The notes under the pieces: generated by a model | Told to the model about the DNA's origin: nothing | The model's input: only the letters and a program-made list of their open reading frames with translations | Database searches by the model: none | DNA from: CAZGBT01 sp964524025 | GTDB lineage: Archaea > Aenigmatarchaeota > Aenigmatarchaeia > CG10238-14 > EX4484-224 | Length of the DNA: 64,000 nucleotides | Assembly (NCBI GenBank): GCA_964524025.1 | Contig: CAZGBT010000002.1 | Span: 1-64,000, forward strand | Direction: 5' to 3' | In this document: positions 7,116 through 16,700 of the stretch, piece after piece | How the letters are laid out: the number at the start of each line of letters is the position of its first letter | How positions within the stretch are numbered: the stretch's first letter is position 1 | Made by a program: the position numbers and the translations under genes

Positions 7116-8682
7116 ACTAAAAATTTTGCTTAAAAACGCCCTTAAAATCTGCTCAGAGGAGATAAGGAAAGCTCTCCCTAGCTTAGAATGCAGGCTTAAA
7201 GAAGAAGATTATGAGTTGCTGCTTAATAGCATTCGTTTCTCTTCAAACATGTTGAGAAGAAACATTAGATACGTAAAAAAACTGTTAAAGGACCTAGTCT
7301 TGATAGAAAGAATAGTAGAAAATTTGGTGAATACATCATACAACTTGAATCATAACTTTTTGCAAGCAATTGCTAAAAGAAATTTGCATTTAAGACAAAC
7401 TGACGATGCAAAGAAAAAACTATTTTTGCAACTCTCCGGCAATCTATTGCTAACAATTTTACTAATAGTTTATGACAAACTTGCGAAAAAGGAGGGCAAA
7501 AGGTTTTCAGCCCTCGTAGTAACGAGAGAAGGTTTTGGGAAAAGCATTGTAAGTACTCTCTTTTTACGATACCTTTATTCTATAGGAGAGATTCATGCAA
7601 GATCGCCGGTTTTGGTAATAGCTGGCAATTCGGTTAATCTAGTCAAAGAATGGAAGGAGAGAAAGGGCAAATATATGCCTTTCCTTAAAAAACTTGAGAT
7701 AAAAACATTATCTTCTAGGAAATTCAAGTTTAAAGAGTACGAATTTGTAATAATAGATGAAGCTGAGAATCTCCTGAAACGCTCAGCTATTAAAAGGTAT
7801 AGAATATGCAGAAATGCGAAGAAAAATGGAATAATAGAGATAGTAAACAATGCGAAAAGAGTTTTAATTTTACTTCCAACTTCTTATGAGAAACGAAAAG
7901 GCCAACTAAAGAGTTTGATTAAAAACAAAGAATTTAACCCACTTACATCATCAGTTGATTTTCAGCCTTACGAATACAAAGTTTTTGAGCCTATTATCAT
8001 AAAGGTTCCACCGGAAGTAAAACGTTATTACTTACAGATTCAAAGGGATAGAAGAAGGTACCTCAAACTGGCTAAGCAAATGCTCTTAAAGAGAGGTGCG
8101 ACTAATCCAGACCCTACTAAAATATGTGAAGAAGATGCAAAGGAGTTAGGGATAGAAGGTGAAGAATACAGGAAATTATGTTATTATGTTTACAGATTCA
8201 AAGCAGCGGGCACTGACATAAGGATGTTTTTCCTTAGTCATCTCATGTTACCAAATCTCCTGCAGGGGTTCAAGCCTTTTTACTTCTATTCATTGATAGG
8301 CGAACTAGAAAAAATAATACGCAATTCGGATGGGAAAATTCTTATTTACTCTCAGTTTATTTGTGATTTAGATTACGTCAAACGAATTTTGCAAGAAAGA
8401 ACGAAAAGAAAAGTTTGTCTTTGGACAGGTGAACATACCAAGTTAAAAGACAGCCAAGACATCTTAGTAATCAGTGATGTGGGGAAGGAAGGAATTAACC
8501 TAAACGAGTTCAATACAGTTATTTTATTTAGATATCCGAGAACATCGCTAGAGAAATTAAAGAATTTAATAAGCAGGAGTAGAGGAGCATCCATTTATAT
8601 AATTGGATTCAGCTTTGAAGAGAGGATGTTATGTTCGCTCTACAAAAAACTTAAAGAATACTTTGAGGGTGGTAGTTCATGA
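7108..8682 (+). CDS. SF2 helicase-like ATPase with degenerate motifs
   Basis: About 524 aa. The N-terminal 130 residues are helical, with no recognised domain. A P-loop-like segment VVTREGFGKSIVS lacks the first Gly of GxxxxGK[ST]. The Walker B / DEAD-type motif is FVIIDEAENLL. The C-terminal half has helicase motif IV-like KILIYSQF, motif V ISDVGKEGINL and a motif VI-like LISRSRG instead of QRxGR. This order fits an SF2 (Snf2/Rad54-like) helicase with an atypical Walker A. Start chosen at ATG 7108 because of the AAGGAGGTG before it. The stop overlaps the phosphoesterase start by ATGA. It probably works with the adjacent nuclease on DNA, but the pathway is unknown. Confidence 0.8.
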   Translation: MDELKILLKNALKICSEEIRKALPSLECRLKEEDYELLLNSIRFSSNMLRRNIRYVKKLLKDLVLIERIVENLVNTSYNLNHNFLQAIAKRNLHLRQTDDAKKKLFLQLSGNLLLTILLIVYDKLAKKEGKRFSALVVTREGFGKSIVSTLFLRYLYSIGEIHARSPVLVIAGNSVNLVKEWKERKGKYMPFLKKLEIKTLSSRKFKFKEYEFVIIDEAENLLKRSAIKRYRICRNAKKNGIIEIVNNAKRVLILLPTSYEKRKGQLKSLIKNKEFNPLTSSVDFQPYEYKVFEPIIIKVPPEVKRYYLQIQRDRRRYLKLAKQMLLKRGATNPDPTKICEEDAKELGIEGEEYRKLCYYVYRFKAAGTDIRMFFLSHLMLPNLLQGFKPFYFYSLIGELEKIIRNSDGKILIYSQFICDLDYVKRILQERTKRKVCLWTGEHTKLKDSQDILVISDVGKEGINLNEFNTVILFRYPRTSLEKLKNLISRSRGASIYIIGFSFEERMLCSLYKKLKEYFEGGSS

Positions 8683-9479
8683 AGTTGAAACTTGATTGTT
8701 CTTTTCCATTAAATTTCTTTGTAATTTCCGACATCCATTGGTCTAAAGAGATGAAGTCTCATGAGAAAAAATTCGTAAAAACTGGACTTTTATTGTTAAA
8801 AGGATTACTGTTTAAGGAAGGTACTAATTTCCTATTAATTCTAGGTGATTTAGGAGAACCTACACTTGAACTATTATGTATATTGAAAAAACTAGCTGAT
8901 AGTTTTGATTTTATATTGTTTTTATCAGGAAACCATGATATATTCCTACCCCCAACTTTTAGTAACCTCTTAAAAGTAGATCACACCATACTAGAAATAA
9001 ATGATGGTATCAAAATAATTGATATAGAAAAGATAGAAGACAGAGAATTGCTTTGTCAGGAAGCAAAGAGAGCTGGAATATTATTGCTAATTTCCCATCG
9101 ACCACCGTATGGAATACTCGATTTAGGTACCATAGAAGTTTTTTCTCTTGAGAGGGGGCAGCAACATTGTGGTGATAAAAACTTACTATCTAAGCTTAAG
9201 TTTTTAAGACAATACGTTCCAAAGATTTCTTATGTTTTGTTCGGTCACGTGCACAATCAAGGCGGTAGGATTAAAAAAGATAAATGGTACAAATATGTAA
9301 ACGTTTCTCCATTTAGAAAGCATCTTTGGGTAAGAGGAGCAACGGTTTTTATTTTAAGAATCTTCAAAAACAAAGAAGTAGAGGAGAAATGGAAGATACC
9401 CTTTTGGAGTCTAATGAGAAAAAGTTTGAAGTGGAGAAGGTTGACCTACATTTCCAAGCCCGGATTCTACATAGAATGA
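8679..9479 (+). CDS. Calcineurin-like metallophosphoesterase
   Basis: A 266-aa enzyme with the full two-metal phosphoesterase motif set: ISDIHW (D-x-H), LGDLGE (GD), GNHDI (GNH[DE]), a His in SHRPP and FGHVHNQ (GHxH). It is related to Mre11/SbcD-type and other calcineurin-like enzymes but lacks an Mre11 capping region. A separate canonical mre11 is at 47644. It is the third gene of the nuclease-helicase operon and overlaps the helicase by ATGA, so it is co-translated. A nuclease or nucleotide phosphatase role in the same process is inferred. Confidence 0.85.
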   Translation: MKLKLDCSFPLNFFVISDIHWSKEMKSHEKKFVKTGLLLLKGLLFKEGTNFLLILGDLGEPTLELLCILKKLADSFDFILFLSGNHDIFLPPTFSNLLKVDHTILEINDGIKIIDIEKIEDRELLCQEAKRAGILLLISHRPPYGILDLGTIEVFSLERGQQHCGDKNLLSKLKFLRQYVPKISYVLFGHVHNQGGRIKKDKWYKYVNVSPFRKHLWVRGATVFILRIFKNKEVEEKWKIPFWSLMRKSLKWRRLTYISKPGFYIE

Positions 9480-9552
9480 TTTTACTTTGCATCAGGAACA
9501 CACTCTCCTATAGAGAGGATTTTTAAATCAATTCAGGTTCCATTAAAAAAAT

Positions 9553-9771
9553 ATGATAAAGCCTGTTTTTGAAGGAAGATTAAATGTTCTTTTATCGGAG
9601 CTCTTGAATAGCATTGGTATAATTTCTAAAAGTGAACAACTTGGAAAAGGAAGAAAAGATGTATTAATCTACTACCAAGGATTCCAAATTGTTTTGGAAG
9701 GGTCTTATAGCAAGACCGATGCGTTGTTTTTGTTTGGGTGTTCTTCTAACCATTCAACTAAAGGCTTATAA
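9553..9771 (+). pseudogene. Truncated nuclease-like gene, 5' end only
   Basis: The first about 57 codons are protein-like (GRLNVLLSELLNSIGI, SEQLGKGRKDVLIYYQG, IVLEGSY.KTDA). They resemble the N-terminus of PD-(D/E)XK-containing enzymes (type II/IIG restriction or similar), in which GR.D and LEGS sit on the nuclease core. After codon 57 the frame is antisense to the integrase and is meaningless. A TATA box tttttaaat (9521-9530) precedes ATG 9553, consistent with a leaderless gene whose 3' part was removed. It abuts the equally truncated integrase tail to tail at about 9705-9725. Confidence 0.6.
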
Positions 9772-10385
9772 CTCAAGATTAACTTTAATTTCCTATCTCC
9801 AGTCTTTCCTCTTAAAGTTATTTTGCAAAAATATTGACCAAATTCTAAATCTTTAATTTTTAAAGGTAGAAATTCCCCAATCCTTGCTCCAGACTCGAAA
9901 AGTGTAATGATAAAAGCTTTATCTCTTTTTGTATAAGCTGTTTGAGCTAACTTCTTAACTTCTTCAAACGTTAAAATATCTTCTGGTAGTTTGTTGTTTG
10001 CATTTCTTACGTTTATACTAATCCATCTAACTTCATCTGGAAACGGGTCTTTATCGCTTAAACCTTTTAACCAGCGGTAATATCTACGTAAAATAACTTT
10101 ATAATCGTGCTTAGTCCATTCTTTCCATTTTTGATTTCTTTCTATTTTAGCAACTAATTCGATAAAATCTTTCTTGGTAGCTTTAATAAAAGGCTTTCCA
10201 AGCAAATGACAAAGCTTTCTTAAGGTTCGAAGATATTTTGCTATTCTTCCATAGCTAATACCTTTAGCTAAAAGCTCTTTATAGTACTTTCTAATAGCTA
10301 CTTTATCCTCCTTATGTATTCGCCTATCTTTTTTAATCTTTTCTAATTCCCTCTTTACAGCTTCTTTAGAGTTATGGATATCCAT
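9705..10385 (-). pseudogene. Truncated tyrosine recombinase (XerA/integrase-like)
   Basis: A 226-aa N-terminal part of an archaeal site-specific tyrosine recombinase. The core-binding SAM-like domain (residues about 20-125) is intact. The catalytic domain starts normally with the first catalytic Arg (SGARIGEFLPLKIKDL) and a beta hairpin with Lys (LRGKTGDRKLKLI). The protein ends at HPNKNNASVLL, before the HxxR and Tyr motifs, so it cannot be catalytically complete. It starts 62 bp from the 3' end of tRNA-His and reads away from it, the usual place for an integrase of an element inserted in a tRNA gene. Truncation coincides with the broken end of the opposite-strand gene. Confidence 0.8.
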
Positions 10386-10417
10386 GTTTCTAACCTATCC
10401 CACTTTTACTTAAACAC

Positions 10418-10441
10418 TAGTATAGGACTTAGAAGTAGCTA
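10418..10441 (-). repeat. 24-bp repeat, right copy next to tRNA-His
   Basis: Exact inverted copy of 2866-2889. It starts 5 bp after the 3' end of tRNA-His and lies between the tRNA and the start of the truncated integrase, the normal location of an att site. Orientation is inverted relative to the left copy, whereas simple integration yields direct repeats. Confidence 0.75.
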
Positions 10442-10446
10442 AGGAG

Positions 10447-10521
10447 GGCCCGAGCCGGGATTTGAACCCGGTCCTGGGGCTCCACAGGCCCCCGCGCTAA
10501 CCAGGATACGCTACTCGGGCC
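10447..10521 (-). tRNA. tRNA-His (GTG), no intron
   Basis: The cloverleaf reads G(-1)GCCCGAG at the 5' end and CTCGGGC plus C73 at the 3' end, with anticodon stem GGGGC/GCCCC and loop CTGTGGA (anticodon GTG). The T-arm is CCGGG-TTCAAAT-CCCGG. The extra G(-1) opposite C73 is typical of tRNA-His and appears to be encoded. The gene lies 2 bp after the stop of the winged-helix gene. CCA is not encoded. Confidence 0.95.
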
Positions 10522-10523
10522 AT

Positions 10524-10745
10524 TCAAATATCTTTTTTTAACAAGTAATAACCTGCTGCTTTTTGCCTAGCAACTCTTTTGACTATTCCTTTAGCAATCA
10601 ATTTTTGTAGAGTTGCTGCTACCCTCCCCTTTGGCAATCTTGCTTCCTTAGCTATTTTATCCGCATCTTTTAGCTTTTCTGGCGAAGTTGCACCTAGCGA
10701 AAGCATAGCATCAACAACTTTTCTTTCAAACGGGTCGAGCTCCAT
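10524..10745 (-). CDS. Small winged-helix DNA-binding protein
   Basis: A 73-aa protein beginning MELDPFERKVVDAML. A longer frame from TTG 10790 exists. I choose ATG 10745 because the sequence coding that extension contains a TATA-like TTTAAAAATT about 25 bases upstream of it. The body (KDADKIAKEARLPKGRVAATLQKLIAKGIVKRV..QKAAGYYLL) is a classic winged helix: recognition helix KGRVAATLQKL and a beta wing. This is probably a small transcription or chromatin regulator. It is followed directly by tRNA-His. Confidence 0.75.
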   Translation of the reverse strand: MELDPFERKVVDAMLSLGATSPEKLKDADKIAKEARLPKGRVAATLQKLIAKGIVKRVARQKAAGYYLLKKDI

Positions 10746-10795
10746 AATAAAACTTAGAAAGGAATTTTTAAAATTGAGTTTTTTAGCCAAGTTAA

Positions 10796-13700
10796 TTATA
10801 CAATTCCTTTTTTAATTTTCTCCAATCTCTTCCTGAGTTTTTTAACTCTTCTTTTCAAATGATCGATTTTTTCTCTAGCTTCTTTAAGAGTTATCTTTTT
10901 AACTTTTTTCTCCTTTTCCAGAAGCTTAGGCTTAGCAGGTCTTGTAATTGGCTCCTCTACAGGAATCTTAACTTTTGTTGGTTTTTTTCTTAACTTTCTT
11001 ACCAAAACAAAACTTCCTATGGATGAAGCTCCTATTATACCTATCCATATCGCAATTGGTAATACGGATCTAACTTTTTTCACGCATTTTCCTTCTTTGC
11101 ATTCATAACCTTCTGGACATCCACAATCTATGCAGCAAGTTTCTGGAGTTTCTCCAGTTTCGCATATACCATTTCCACAAATTACAGGAATTTTTTGGCA
11201 AACATTGTTTTTGCATTCATAACCTTCTGGACATCCACAATCTATGCAGCAAGTTTGCCAATTTTCGTTTACATCACAAATATTATTGCCACACAAGCCA
11301 GTAAGAGTTATTAGAGGTGGCTGAAATGCATTAAATTCGTCTAATGCAACCCCTTTCTTTAGATAGTACTCGATCTTATATTGTCTATCTTTTTGAATAG
11401 AATTCCAAACAAACATGTAAGAAGGATCTGGATCAAGAAGATAGACATTTGCGTCTGTTATTACTTTTACTTCTTCAGCCTTTCTAGCTATCGATTTAGG
11501 GATTGTGTCGTATAAAATAAGATTGGTCACCTTGCCTGGACCATGATAAGAAAAGGTTAAGACAATGCTCGTTGCGTTTCCGATGGAAGTCAAACTTCTC
11601 CTAACTTCCAAATTTTTAACGAGAAATGGTGTTATTGAGTATATAAGCTGCAGGTTTTTCTCACTCAGTCCTAATTTAGAAATTAAAGCTTGCTTAAACT
11701 TAGGATGTGAGTTTATTTCTCTTTCTACATTCTCCTTTGATAGAAGATTCTTTAAGATATACAATACTTCTCCTTCTATTCTAGTCGGAACTTTTGGTTG
11801 ATAAGTTGGAGTATATTCATAATAACTAGGGGTGTAAGCTTCAGTATATCTTTCTTCTGAAGGCGGTACATAAGTTTTTTCTGAAGGATAGGATTTCCCT
11901 ATCATTTTCACAACAAATGCTAAGTGAGTGGTTCCATAGGTAAGCTTAACTAATTTGCTTTTGAAGGTGTAGTTAGTAGAGTTAAACGTTACGTTATAAC
12001 TTCCTGCATAAAGATAAGAAAAGCTCACAGTTCCGTTTGTTGTATTCTTTGTTAGTTTATTCCCAAAAACATCTTTAGCTATATCTCCAGAAAGCGTATA
12101 GATTGTAATATTGCCATCTACAGGTACATTATAATAAAATTCTTTTACCGAAATGTTAATGGATAGCGGATTTAACGTAATATTCGAGAAATAACCTTCT
12201 GAAGGCAACCAAATGCTTTGATTTAAAATTCCATATCCGCTTCTATTTCCATCGATCGAACAAACGTATTCGCCTACTAAAGATGATGGTCTGACGTTTC
12301 TAAAGGTTAATAGCCCACTAGCATTGGTTAGTCCTGCTAAAGGAATTCCGAAACCATTGGTTGCAATCATTCCGCCTAAATAAAGTGTAAGGTTGATGTT
12401 TTGGAGTGGAGAGGTGGAATTTGTAACGTTAAAAGTCAATTTTATATCATGAATTATTAAAGTTTTATTGTTCCCTGTAAATTCGTCTAAGCCAGGTTTT
12501 ATTTCTATTGTTTCGGAAATCGGATTATAACCTTTATTTAGCAGGTTGCTAACATTAAGGATTAAGGAATAGTTTCCGTAAGGGATTGCCTCTAATAGGG
12601 CATAACCTGTTAAATCTGTAGCAGCTCTATACTCTTCTTTGGTTGCTAAATTAATTAAACTTAGAGAAGTTGCAATCCCTTCGTAACTTTCGTTCAAAAC
12701 CCTAAGCAAATATCTTGTTTCGTTAAAAACGAATTCGTAAAGATTAACTTTTCCAGCTTTTGTAACATTTATGATTGCAGAATTGTTTTTTCCATAAAAG
12801 TAAATCCTGGCAAGATTTCCAGAGAATTGAATTCGATGAACACCTATAGGAATCCTCTTAAAAATAACGCTTCCATTAACGCTAGTGTTGGAGGTCGGCA
12901 AGCTATAAAGGGTTACGTTTAAACCATTTATAGGTTCTCCTTCATCATCTGTTAAAGTTAGATTAACTAAGGTTAGGTTAAGCACTATATTTTCAACATA
13001 CGTTTTTCCAGCCGAATAGTTTTTTATTCCACTAAAAACTCCATATCCTACTTCACTTCCGTTAATAATCAATCTTCCATCTTCAGAAGAAAATATTATA
13101 CACTTAAGTGTATTGTTTAGCTGAACGCAATCTTCGTTCGAGGAGTTCAGAAAATAATGCAGCCATTTTATAGAAACGTTTGAGGTTATCGGAAGTCCAT
13201 CTTCCCCAATTACATTAAGTGAAAGTACAGAGGAACTAGCTGGCATGAGATAGAATATTATAGAAGAGTTTGGAGGCGTCAGAGTTCCTTTTTCTTCATA
13301 AGTTATGTAATTAACTCTTTCTACAACAACGCTGTATGGCAAATAAAGAGATCTAGTTGAAGCATTTATCATAAAGCTTCCATCGGATGAGGTTTTAACT
13401 TTATAAGCGACACAGTTCGTATAGTCACCATAGCATTTGTTTGATTTGATAATAATGGTAGCATTAGGAATGGGCTTTTCAGTTACAACCTTTTTTACAT
13501 AACCAGAAAGTTTTCCAGCACCTTCTAAACCAAGAGGAAGTTCATAAGACTTTTTTTCTTCAAAGAAAGAGGAGAGATAGTTAGTAGAATACCCATCTGC
13601 AGAAACTTCTATACAATAGTGTTGAGTTATGCTAGAACCAGGTTGACGAGAGCTTACTTGGATAAAATAACCTCCTGTTAAATTAGAATTAAATTCGTAT

Positions 13701-16700
13701 CTTACTTCACCATCACAAGAAGATAAATGAAGTTTTATCGATGCATTGGGTATTGGTTCGTAACCCAAAACTATAGGTTGGACAAAGTTTTTGTCATAAA
13801 CATAGCCTGTAAGATTAGTATTTCCAATAAGGTTAATTTCTAAATAACTTGTTCCACTTCTTGTAATTCCAAGCTCTAGTTCATCGTAACGGTTGTATCC
13901 AAAGGAATCGATAGTTATATAATAGCTAGTCCTTCCATCAATATTTATTGCAGCCATCCCATACGAATCTGTTTTTCCTGCGTTAGCAAATAATCTAACA
14001 GTTGGAACAAAATAATCTATATACTTTCCGAATCCAACAGATTCTCCATCAATTATAAAATTATAAATTCCTCCGGCAATTCCCAACTCTACCTCTCCAC
14101 TTGAATTTGTCTTTCCTGAGTTAACTATACAGTTAGCTCCGTATTTTTCAATTATAACGTTTACCCCTTTGATTGGATTACCGTCCTTATCTGTAACCCT
14201 AAAAAGAATATAGAAATTTGGTTCTTCTGGACATAAGTTTAAAGATGGGTCTATTTCTACATAATTTTCTTTTCCAGCTTTTGATACGTCTAAGACAAAA
14301 AGTGTTGAATTTATTTTCCAAAGGGAGTCGAATTTTTCTATAGTAATGTTGTATTTGCCTAGCGGTAAATACTCAAAAAGCGCTTCTCCATTATTGTCGG
14401 TTAAGTTAGCTAAAAGATCTCCTTTTCCGTTTTTTGCTATATTTCCTTTTTTGTCTACCAATACAACTAGTATGTTTTCTTGATCGTTAGTAGAGTTGAA
14501 AACATGAACTATTAGTTTAGTTATGTTGAGCTTAACAGAGTAATAGTTGGTTCCTACTTTTACATTAACTTGAGTAACGTTTATGCCGTAACCATCTTCG
14601 CTTCCATTTACTATTATTGTAAACAGACCGGTTGGAATTTTGTGGAAAGTAATTTTTCCTTTAGAAGTTATTCCACTAACGTTTAACTCTTTTAAAGAGA
14701 CCTTTACCTCATCAACATTTTTTCCATTTACATCTTTAACCTCTATTTTCAAAACATTTTCTTTTAGATAAAAAACGTAAGGGTTATCGCTAGATCGAAA
14801 GACTTGAATTTGAATTTTACTCCAATTATAACCTACGGAGCTACCATTAACGCTTAAATTATAAGAACCTGGAGCTAAATTTAAGTTAAAAACTACTATT
14901 CCGCTCGAATTTGTAAGGTCAACAAAAATATGTGTTTCATTTTCAAGGATTACTTCTACTTCTTCTAAAGGCAGGAAAGTATCCATATCATAAACTTCTA
15001 CTCTAACAGAGGTGGTCTCTAGTTTATAGCTTCTTGAAATTTGACAGTTAGGAATAAACGTTAAATTTAACCAGGAATTGAATAAACTGTAACCAGTTTT
15101 GTTCAGAGTAATATTGTAGTTTCCTTTGGCAATTCTTGAAAATTCTACTTTCCCTTCAGTAGAAGTTAAAGCAGTAAGTAAGGTGCCATCAACAGATCTA
15201 GCTATTTTTCCATCTGTAAGATTCCATATTGTAACATTTACGTTTTCCACGTAAGCATTGCTTTTGTTAGTTACATAGATAGTTAATTTAGTTGGATGGA
15301 GAGTAACTTTAATTATATTCTCTTTTTCTGGTTCTACATAAAAATTTGAAATCGAAAAATAAGAGTAACCGTTCGTTCTTCCATCAACTATTATATTCTG
15401 AAGGGAAACCATACCAGTAAAATTAGCCCATCCATCTAAAGTTAAAATGCTATGGGAACTTGTAGAATTAAAAACTGTAACGTTAATCTTATCAAGCGGA
15501 TTTCCTTGATCGTCCTCTACAAATACATTAATTGTTCCTGGATAAGGAATCAAAATAATTGGTTCGTCTGTATAATCATTAAAAGTGGGTCTTACTTTGA
15601 AAGATGTTGAATTGGAATAAAACTTTTCCTTACTTGCCGAAACTGTATAAACTCCTGGTGTTATATATTCGAATTCATAAACCCCATTTCCTATTTCTTT
15701 TGCCTCTTTTCCATTAAGCGTTAAAATAGCACCAGAAATTCCATTCAATAAAGGATCTACAACTTTTACCCTTAACCTTGTAGAATTTATAACAAATGTA
15801 AAATCATATCTTCTACCGCCTTCTGGTATAAAAATCGTTGTAAATTCTTGAACACAACCAGCATCACTTCCGTTAATAAAAAGAACGTGCAAACCGGCAG
15901 GTATTCTTTCAAACGTAACATTTTCATTTCCATTAGAAGTTTCTTTTTCTTTGTCTAAAATCCTGACTTTTATACCATCCCTTTGCTCTATACCTCCTAG
16001 CGAATCAATACAAGAAACGTTTATATTTACTATTGTCTTTTCAAGCGTATAGTTAAACTCTGTAACGTTATAAAAATAATAAATTGAAACGTTAGCATTC
16101 GGTACGTATTTGAATTTAGATGTAGCATACTTATCTAATACACGAACTTTAACTTGAGCAGGAAGTTCAACTTGATCAGAAAAATTCCCGCTTAGAGTTC
16201 CTATAGAAGGTATTCTTAAAGAAGGGTAACCTGGAGAATCTATTTTTATGTAATAATCTTTTCCACCCTCTATGTAAATTTTAGCATTTCCATTGTAGTC
16301 TGTGTAAGCTGTATATTCACACTTATCTGAAAAAGCAATGCAAACAAAAGAGTTGCCCACAGGTAAGCGGCTAAAAGCGTCGATAGTTGTAATGTTTATG
16401 AGAGTATTTCCTGTTATCCCAATATCTTTAACTAAATCCCATTTTCCTGTATCATCCCTATCATAAGGAAAACCTATATCTTTCGTAAATCCTTCTTTTT
16501 TTGGAAGATAATTTTCTTTAATAACTTTTATGAAAAAATTAAAATCAACTCCTATATCAAGAGAATAATGGCCAGTAGAATTGGTTGATGTTGAATAGAA
16601 AACATTGCCTAAAGAATCTATAATTTGAACTTCAGCATTTTCAATTGGTTTGTTATTATAGTAATCAAATATTTTTCCTTCTATATGAGTTGCTCCCTTT

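Noticed and set aside
6330..9479. CRISPR-Cas locus suggested by the Cas4-like gene
   Set aside because: No repeat-spacer array and no other cas gene in the window.
2866..10441. Intact integrated virus or plasmid with direct att repeats
   Set aside because: Repeats are inverted, the recombinase is truncated and no replication or capsid gene is seen.
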